Assembly: GCA_963966185.1 (NCBI GenBank)
Contig: CAWZYM010000087.1
Location: forward strand, 1,522,501 to 1,586,500
Origin: Rhabditoides inermis
Lineage: Eukaryota > Nematoda > Chromadorea > Rhabditida > Rhabditidae
Direction of reading: 5' to 3'
DNA: 64,000 bases
The position numbers were made by a program, and so were the translations under genes. The number at the start of each line of letters is the position of its first letter. Within the stretch, counting starts at the first letter, position 1. Below, one piece after another: positions 57,808 to 64,000 of the stretch. The notes under the pieces are model-generated. The model ran no database searches. It saw only the letters and a program-made list of their open reading frames with translations, and had not been told where the DNA came from.

Positions 57808-60163
57808 ACAATGTTCTCTCTCACTCTCTCACTTTCTGCCCTTCTCTCTCTGTCTCTTTATATTTTCTGTTCTTCTATCAACGTTTACAAATACTAACAC
57901 AAACTCTCGGCCGTTCTCTCTCTTCTTACTCTCATGTACCACAGATCACACGTTACGTTTCGGATCGCCGTTACGTTTCACAAAAACGTTTTCCCCCCGC
58001 ATATTTTCTCACTACCGTTCGGAGTTCACTTGTTGATTCAGAAAATAGATCACATGTTGTGTTAGGCGATTTCAATGCGCCCTCAATTGATTGGAAATGC
58101 AGCCGTGCATTTGACTCATTTGACAAATCGCTCTTGGATTTCGCTTGCTTGCATTCGATGTGTCAAACAGTTAATAAGCCAACTATGGTCAAACGAACTG
58201 GCATAAAATCAAACACTCTTGATATAATCCTGGTCGACAATTCCTCTCTTGTAACTAGTACGCGCGTCTATGATCGTTTCAGCACATGCGATCACCTACC
58301 CGTTGAATTTGTATTGCGCATCGAAGACACTCCCGAACACCAAAAACCTCATTTCATGAGAAATTTCAAAAAAGCAAATTGGGATGTTATTAACAATGCT
58401 ATAGATTCTATTCGATGGACACAAGTTTTTTATTGGAAAGACGGTAGAGCAAGCTGCATATAAGTTTTACGAAATCATAAATGGCATTATTGATTCAAAT
58501 ATTCCGCTTGTCGCTCCGGCTATCAATCGCCCCCGCTTATTACCTCGTTATCTACAAAAGCTGAAGCGACAGGCAATTAAACTTTCTAAAACAAGACCTC
58601 ACTCCATTGAATCTGATAGATCACAGCGTCGCCTACGTAAAGCAATAACTTCTTGGAATTGCAAGCGAGAGTCTAACGCGGGGCGGACACTTACCCCCCC
58701 AGCCCCGATCTCTACCGTTTTGGTACCGAAGGTGGGCATCGGAATTCCAAACAGAACTGCGTCGGCCAAAATTGCCTACGGGCATTCTCCGGCCGGAAAT
58801 CCGGCTTTGAAATTTCGCGTTTCGCGTAACCTCTTCTTACGACCAATTCACCACAGCCAGCGTGGCCGAATGGCTAGCGAGCTTGTCTAGTAAACTGGTG
58901 GCGCGGGTTCGATTTCCGCTGCATTTTTTTGGCCTTTATTTGATGATTCTCGAAGGTGAGAATGTTTCACAGAAATGTGCCAGCTATCGCGATAATAGAT
59001 TGATTTTTGTGATTAGTATTGATATCGATAGATATCAATTTCAAAAATCGACATAAGTCAATTCGATACTGTCTCTTCATGTTCCAGACCACAGAAATCA
59101 AAAAAAAGTTGTTGTTCAACAGTGATTTTATCATACCTACTTGTAAAAAAACATGTGCGGCGATTAAAAAACAGCGGGAATCGAACCCGCGCCACCAGTT
59201 TACTAGACAAGCTCGCTAGCCATTCGGCCACGCTGGCTGTGGTGAATTGGTCGTAAGAAGAGGTTACGCGAAACGCGGCGAGCGGGCGGCAGGGGGCGAG
59301 TCGATTGCAGCCACCAGACGAGACAGTGCCGCGGTGTTTTGCGACACCGTCTCTTGAATAGCCTCCAACTGCTTGCCCTGGTTGGCGATGAGCTTGCCGT
59401 GCTGCTCGATCAGGAGATTCTGCTGCTCGAGCATGCGAGAGAAGAAAGCGAATTGGGAAGAATCCATGGCAGTACCTGGTTTGGGTGGCTTTTACTCCAT
59501 AAAAAAACCACCCAAAAGAGCGAGAGAGTGAGAAAGAGGGAAGCGCGCAAGAGATGGAAGCAGCTAACCCGACTCACGGTACGGGCCCAGTTTCATAAAC
59601 GTATCCACTGGGCCAAGTTGGCGTGAAGCTGCGGTAGATCAGGGGGCGATCAATACGGCAGTGGCGCGGGAGAGGGGCGAATAGGGCAACCACTCTCTAG
59701 CGAGACACGCGAGGGAATGAGACACGCGAGGGAATGAGACACGCGAGGGAATGAGACACGCGAGGGAATGACTAGGGGGGGGGGGGGGGTTGGAGAAGCG
59801 CAGAGGAGAGTGGAAGAAAAGTAAAGTATAGAAAAAAGGGGAAACAGAGGGAAAAAAGGTGTTTCAGTGTGTCGTGGTTCTTGGCGATGCCCACTCCGCA
59901 CGAAGCGTCGACTGTCATTGACTGCCTGCGCAACAGGGGAGTGGGACGCGAGAACAGTGAGTTGAAGATCTATCGATCTGAAGTGTAGAGTTTTGACTGG
60001 ACGTTTTGATCACTTGTTCCGATTAGCGTACAACGTATGAAATCATCATTGCTCTGTTCATTATAAGTGCGTTGTTGCAGCTATGATGGCGCAACTCGAT
60101 ACCACCGCGAAGAAGAGAACGGCTCAACTAGTGGAATTGATCGAGGCTGCGAGGTGCAGTTAG
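50862..60163 (+). CDS. Gene B, copy 3: unknown 290-aa protein, with a 7.9-kb intron 6
   Basis: Exons 50862-50891, 50940-51085, 51306-51399, 51447-51652, 51709-51805, 51848-51975, 59868-59956, 60081-60163; phases join to a TAG. Coding differences from copies 1 and 2: CCT for CTT (Leu to Pro) in exon 3 at about 51374 and GCT for ACT (Thr to Ala) in the last exon. Intron 6 (51976-59867) contains the expanded minisatellite, LINE ORF2, two copies of an inserted TIR element and an inverted duplication. Whether this intron is still removed efficiently cannot be seen from sequence. Confidence 0.65.
52000..53640 (+). repeat. Expanded 54-bp minisatellite, about 30 copies (unit 3)
   Basis: Same unit as in copies 1 and 2, about ten times more of it. 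Units start GTGAGATTGAGAAGGAGAGA and vary in GATGGAGAAG / GATGGAAAAG and in the length of the G run. The antisense strand reads as one long Pro/Ser-rich frame, which I do not regard as a gene. Confidence 0.95.
55607..56346. mobile_element. 740-bp PIF/Harbinger-like element with 244-bp inverted ends
   Basis: Ends CGCGGGGCGGACACTTACCC at 55607 and the reverse complement at 56346; the two arms (55607-55850 and 56103-56346) match over 244 bp. TTA on both sides (55604-55606 and 56347-56349) is the usual PIF/Harbinger target. The insert splits LINE ORF2, and removing it with one TTA restores the reading frame. No transposase. Each arm ends in a tRNA-Thr-like stretch facing inward. Confidence 0.8.
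55785..55850 (+). other. tRNA-Thr(AGT)-like half of the inverted ends
   Basis: A-box-like GTGGCCGAATGGCTAGCG, anticodon-loop-like CTAGTAA (AGT) and B box GGTTCGATTCC, but the 3' acceptor strand is missing: a T run starts right after the T arm. A mirror copy is at 56103-56168 (-), and two more at 58856-58921 (+) and 59172-59237 (-). I do not call these functional tRNA genes. Confidence 0.6.
57253..57625. repeat. Inverted repeat with a CT-rich spacer
   Basis: 57253-57357 and 57520-57625 are near-perfect reverse complements (for example TTGCATGCATTTCG-free core GTTTACAAATACTAACACAA against its complement). The spacer contains (CT)n at 57370-57448. The arms are N-terminal LINE ORF2 sequence (coding FICLRKYFLKKI on the minus strand for the left arm). 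Confidence 0.8.
57720..58026 (+). repeat. CT-rich segment between LINE blocks
   Basis: CT tracts at 57763-57806, then GTTTACAAATACTAACACAA again at 57881 in the same direction as 57331. No gene seen. Confidence 0.6.
58027..59277 (+). mobile_element. Inverted duplicate of LINE endonuclease plus TIR element
   Basis: 58027-58676 is the reverse complement of about 57003-56347 and runs into a second copy of the TIR element (58677-59277) at exactly the same junction (GAGTCTAA / CGCGGGGC). It is therefore a copy of the already interrupted LINE and not a second insertion. One extra T at about 58430 shifts the endonuclease frame. The element's right arm is cut at 59277, where LINE ORF1 sequence begins. 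Confidence 0.8.
59278..59467 (-). mobile_element. LINE ORF1 5' fragment, copy 3
   Basis: First 63 codons of the ORF1 frame (from ATG at 59467), including the coiled coil, cut by the inverted block. The 17-bp repeats follow at 59700-59770 and gene B exon 7 at 59868. Confidence 0.65.
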
Positions 60164-60360
60164 AGCAGTGTTCTTTTTCGGCCGTACACACCCCATTCTG
60201 TTCTCTTATATGTTGTTTGTCCACGCCCGTTGTCGATGTCTATGTGTAGAGGTTCTGTTCGAGTCTGATTGTTCGTGGAGGTTTTTGCATATTGTTTCTG
60301 TTGTTAGCATGTGTTATTGTTGTTAGCATATTCATGTGCATGTGCTGGGTCAGATCATGT

Positions 60361-60828
60361 AACAGTTGTTTCGCTATATCCGTGTTTTCTTATATCCGAC
60401 GATCATGAATTTTTTATAGAATCTAATCGTGAACAGTGTTGTTTCTGAAACTAACATTTTTTGTACTTTGTACTCAACGTGTACTCAGTGTCTTAGAATA
60501 ATGGACCGGTAAAAGACGATCTTGTCGTACGAGTAGTAGTCGAAGATTCGCGCATCCTCCTCGAAATAAGTCTACATAGCTTCCCTCCGCGAGAAGCGAT
60601 TTCTCCTACTTTGAGTGTTCATAATTATGTTATAACGTGGTATCCTAGCACACCACTGCCTTTTGGGAGTATGTAGTGTCAGAAGGGCGTTTTCGATGAA
60701 ATGTTGTGAACTAGAATACTAATGTTCAGTATGTGATCATACATAGTTGTATTTCATGAGAACATGTCTTTCTCATCTTATGTGATGGACGCGATGAGTG
60801 GAGAGAGGATGGCGGGAATGCGCAATTA
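60361..60828. other. Unique right flank of the triplication
   Basis: No exon chain seen. The single-copy sequence begins right after GATCATGTAACAG, the point where units 1 and 2 instead enter the 169-bp satellite. Confidence 0.5.
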
Positions 60829-60931
60829 GGCCCCGCCCCCCACCGATCAGGCCCCGCCCCCCACCGATCAGGCCCCGCCCCCCACCGATCAGACCCCGCC
60901 CCCCACCGATCAGACCCCGACCCGTATAAAA
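60829..60931 (+). promoter_or_regulatory. Histone H3 promoter: GC-box repeats and TATA box
   Basis: Five tandem copies of a 21-bp unit (GGCCCCGCCCCCCACCGATC type; the last two have GACCCC) each carry a GC box. They are followed by TATAAAA at 60925-60931, 45 nt before the ATG. Confidence 0.7.
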
Positions 60932-60975
60932 GGGGTGGGCCCGGTTCAGTCAGCATCGTTCACTGGATACCAGCA

Positions 60976-61364
<389 letters not shown>

Positions 61365-61398
61365 ATGCCTTCGTGAACCCACTCACCTAGAACCCAAC

Positions 61399-61414
61399 AG
61401 CCCTCTTTAGGGCC
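61399..61414 (+). terminator. Histone 3'-end stem-loop
   Basis: AGCCCTCTTTAGGGCC, 35 nt after the H3 stop: a 5-bp stem and CTTT loop followed by ACCA, the signal that replaces a poly(A) tail in replication-dependent histone mRNAs. Confidence 0.75.
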
Positions 61415-61764
61415 ACCACTGATAGAATCATCTGATTCACGTTTGAACCGATCTCCTGTTTACATAATAGAACTACTTCTGACATGAACATTGTCAATTT
61501 TCTGTGAATGATTGCGGTATTAATCCACCCATGAGCGAAGCGTGGGATGGAACAAGGAAAGATATGTCATTGAAACGGTGTCATAGAATATTGTTGAATG
61601 GGGTTTCATATGGTGGTATTAGAGGAGTTGAGAATGACTTATTATCGATACATTGATCGGATGGAATGAGGTAGTTGTAGTTGATGTTCTCGCTGCCGTG
61701 TTTGAGGAGTGTGCAGCTCACTGCAAGCTGATTGTGCGTCACCCATTATTCGATCGATCGGTAT

Positions 61765-64000
61765 TCAATTCAATTCAATTCAACCTTTATCCGGTATCGC
61801 ATTATGTGATCATAACTCAAACATCAATTATTCACAGAGTAGCGCCGGGAAGCATAAGTATTCCATCTTATAGCGTCGGTGTCCGCGGCCACGCTCTTCC
61901 ATTCCTCCTCGAGGGTTCTCCTATTGGATGGGATCGTCTTCTTGAATTCATCACACCATTGTAGGTGAGGGCGACCGGGCTTGCCCATATTCGGCGGCTT
62001 CCAATCAATCACACGTCTCGTCCATCGGTTGTCGTTGCAAGTCATTATGCGGCGGGCGAACCTCCACTTGCTTCGCACAGCACGTCTCGTAGTCCCGTCT
62101 GTCGTCGTATCTCCTTGTACGGAACTTTGTCCAGTAAAGTCAGTCCGAGCATCTTTCTTTCCATTCTCCTTTGAACAGTCCTCAGCTTCTGTAGATCTTC
62201 TCTTCTCAGACTCCACGTCTCGGCAGCGTAGGTGAGCGCGGGTAGAACTGCCATCCGAAACACTTTCCTCCGCAGTCGCATCGGTGCGCTCTTCAGCATC
62301 AGGAACTGGCTATGGCGGAAGAAAGCGCCCCATCCAGCTAGAGACCGTCACCAATATTTTCAATTGAGCTTATTGGAAACATTAGTTATGTAACATTAGT
62401 TAACTTAGTTATTGTCGTAGATTCCAACAAGTATTCATTTGTAGCGATTGGTTGTCTTGTTTTTGATCTACGCGCATCGATAGCGCGCGCTTCTGAGGGC
62501 GCGATGTCGCATTCTGAGGGCCACTGAAGATAGGCCACGCCCCCTTTTCACAATGGGGTGTGACGTCACAATCACTTATTTTGTGAATTTTGATTAAGAA
62601 CAACATCACCCCGTGAGCTGAAATTTATACGTCCTATACAACGTTTCGCGCTATGGCGGAAGAAAGCGCCTAATGGTGCAAACCGCATCTCACGGCATCA
62701 TGTTGTCAATATTCAAATTTCTGCGACACATTAAGCCCCGCCCACTGGCGGTCTCTACATCCAGCCTGTATTCTCCTTGTCACTTCCACTCGATCGTCGG
62801 TCAGGAAGCTAGCCTAGGTAGACGAATTTGTCCACGTACTCCACTTCTCCTCCGTCCAGTCAGATGCTCTTCTTTGGCCCGTTGCTCATCAGCACTGTCT
62901 TCTTCCTGTTCACTACAGCCCGTAGTCGCTGCTCTTGTCCGCCAGTTCCTCCAGGATCCTTTCTGCAGCCGAAGGTGAGCGTGCGAAGAAGATGATGTCA
63001 TCAGCATAGCACAGATGAGTCAGCTTCTGTCCTCCAATGTCCAGTCCGGCTCCAACAAAGTCGAAATCCATCTTGGCACAGATTTCAGCCAGTACGCAGT
63101 TGAACAGGTGCGGTGACAGTGGGCAGCCTGGCGCACTCCTTTCTTCACTTCGATTTCTGCCGGTGTCCCTCGAACATTCACTTTCGTCTTGCCCTCGTTG
63201 TAGATGCTTTGGAGAAGTCAGATGTAGGCAGGGCGTACTCCACATCTCTTCAGCGCCAGCCACGTGTCGTTATGCTCGATGGAATCATAGGCCTTGGCGA
63301 AGTCCACGAAGACCAGATATCCGTGGTAGCCGTGGCGGTAGAGCTTGTAGATGACCTCACGGGTCATCAGTATGTGGTCGTTGCAGCTGAATCCTCTCCG
63401 AAAGCCGGCCTGCTCCCGTGGCTGCTGCGCTTCCAATGACGGCTGTAGTCGAGCGAGCACCGTCCGCATCAGCAGCTTCAGCAGCGTCGAAGAAACAGAG
63501 ATCGGCCTGTAGTTGCCGATGTCAAGTGGGTCGCCCTTCTTGTACAGCAGCGATACCAAAGAGTCGGCCATGTCGTCAGCTATCCTCCCTCCAGTGAAAC
63601 AGGTGTTGAACAGCGCGGCAACGTACTCCAGCAGAATCGGCGGCGCGAACAGCAGACTCTCCGTCGATATTTGGTCGGGTCCGCGGGCGACATTCCTCTT
63701 CATCAGCACCAGCACTCCACGAATCTCTTCGGCCTTGAACTCCTCCGGCAGCGGGTCATCCACATCAAACGGCGGAAACGGCAGCCAGCCAGTGTCGAAG
63801 AGCGTGTTGTAGAAGAGGCAGATGACGTTGCACACATCAGAGGGGCGAGTGGCGATCGTGTTGTCGACAGCTCGCAGGCTTCCCATCAGTGTCCTCGAAA
63901 CCTCCTCTCCTGGCAGAGCCTTCCGTGACGCTATTCCTTTCTTATAGAGTGCCATGTGTCGTTTCTCCAGGTCCTTCTCGATGGCAGCTCAAATTGCCTT
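61765..64000 (-). mobile_element. RTE-type LINE, decayed, runs off the window
   Basis: Reverse transcriptase on the minus strand: 63955-63218 carries GNYRPISVSSTLLKLLMRTV and FVDFAKAYDSIEHNDTW (motif A). A frameshift follows near 63230; 63263-62913 has GCPLSPHLFN (motif B) and CYADDIIFFA (motif C). Then come a rearranged stretch, the thumb part 62299-62045 (RKVFRMAVLPALTYAAETWS) and a C-terminal part to 61824 in another frame (MGKPGRPHLQWCDEF). The 3' end is followed by (TTGAA)n on the minus strand (61766-61783). The endonuclease part lies beyond 64000. Several frame breaks, so inactive. Confidence 0.8.
62309..62670. repeat. 21-bp direct repeat bounding a 320-bp segment in the RTE LINE
   Basis: GCTATGGCGGAAGAAAGCGC occurs at 62309 and 62650 within the element. 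The segment between (62330-62649) does not read as RTE coding sequence; it contains GC-rich CTGAGGGCGCGATGTCGCAT and TGACGTCA words. Confidence 0.7.

Larger units (their letters stand above)
47271..60360 (+). repeat. Unit 3 of the triplication, expanded by insertions
   Basis: Matches units 1 and 2 from 47271 to about 52040, is interrupted by minisatellite expansion and LINE material to 59277, and matches again from 59278 to about 60360 (GGGTCAGATCATGTAACAG). It has no 169-bp satellite; unique sequence follows. Confidence 0.9.

Noticed and set aside
55785..59237. Four tRNA-Thr genes
   Set aside because: The 3' acceptor strand is missing in each and the anticodon stem is imperfect; they are parts of the TIR element arms.

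Overview
This is eukaryotic nuclear DNA, most probably from a nematode. The evidence is small GT..AG introns (several of 42-50 bp) ending in TTTTCAG or TTGCAG, many short exons whose phases join exactly, two genes in head-to-tail operon-like spacing, non-LTR retrotransposons of the CR1/Jockey and RTE types, and a histone H3 locus with the 3' stem-loop of replication-dependent histones. I cannot name the species. The most conspicuous feature of the window is the very large number of (GA/CT)n tracts; most long serine/leucine- or arginine/glutamate-rich reading frames are translations of these and are not genes.

Layout. 1-3480: no supported gene. 3484-9816 (-): a 13-exon gene for a 399-residue secreted leucine-rich-repeat protein with a hydrophobic C-terminal anchor. 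10.3-12.8 kb: fragments and one complete copy of a foldback MITE family. 13.2-18.7 kb: a cluster of small genes for predicted secreted proteins on both strands. 17.7-20.8 kb: a tRNA-derived SINE and a three-level nest of elements. 21.1-21.5 kb (+): a short MIT-domain gene or gene fragment. 22.9-27.3 kb: an array of about 18 copies of a 219-bp repeat, split by a 520-bp transposon with an 8-bp target duplication. 27,913-60,360: a tandem triplication of a unit of about 9.7 kb. Each unit holds two plus-strand genes of unknown family (here A, 469 residues in 12 exons; B, 290 residues in 8 exons). Units 1 and 2 each end in a 3.3-kb array of a 169-bp satellite. The last long intron of B holds a 54-bp minisatellite and an antisense LINE ORF1 fragment. 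In unit 3 this intron has grown to 7.9 kb and holds an expanded minisatellite, LINE ORF2 with a PIF/Harbinger-like element inside it, and an inverted duplicate of part of that assembly. 60.8-61.4 kb (+): histone H3 pseudogene with promoter and 3' stem-loop. 61.76-64.0 kb (-): a decayed RTE-type LINE running off the window.

Main biological point: A and B form a compact gene pair, possibly an operon, that has been triplicated. Units 1 and 2 share a TAA stop at codon 245 of A, while unit 3 has GAA there and keeps A open to residue 469. B is open in all three units despite the LINE debris in its intron. I did not recognise either protein family. Gene models were built by hand from splice sites and phase, without transcripts or homology searches.
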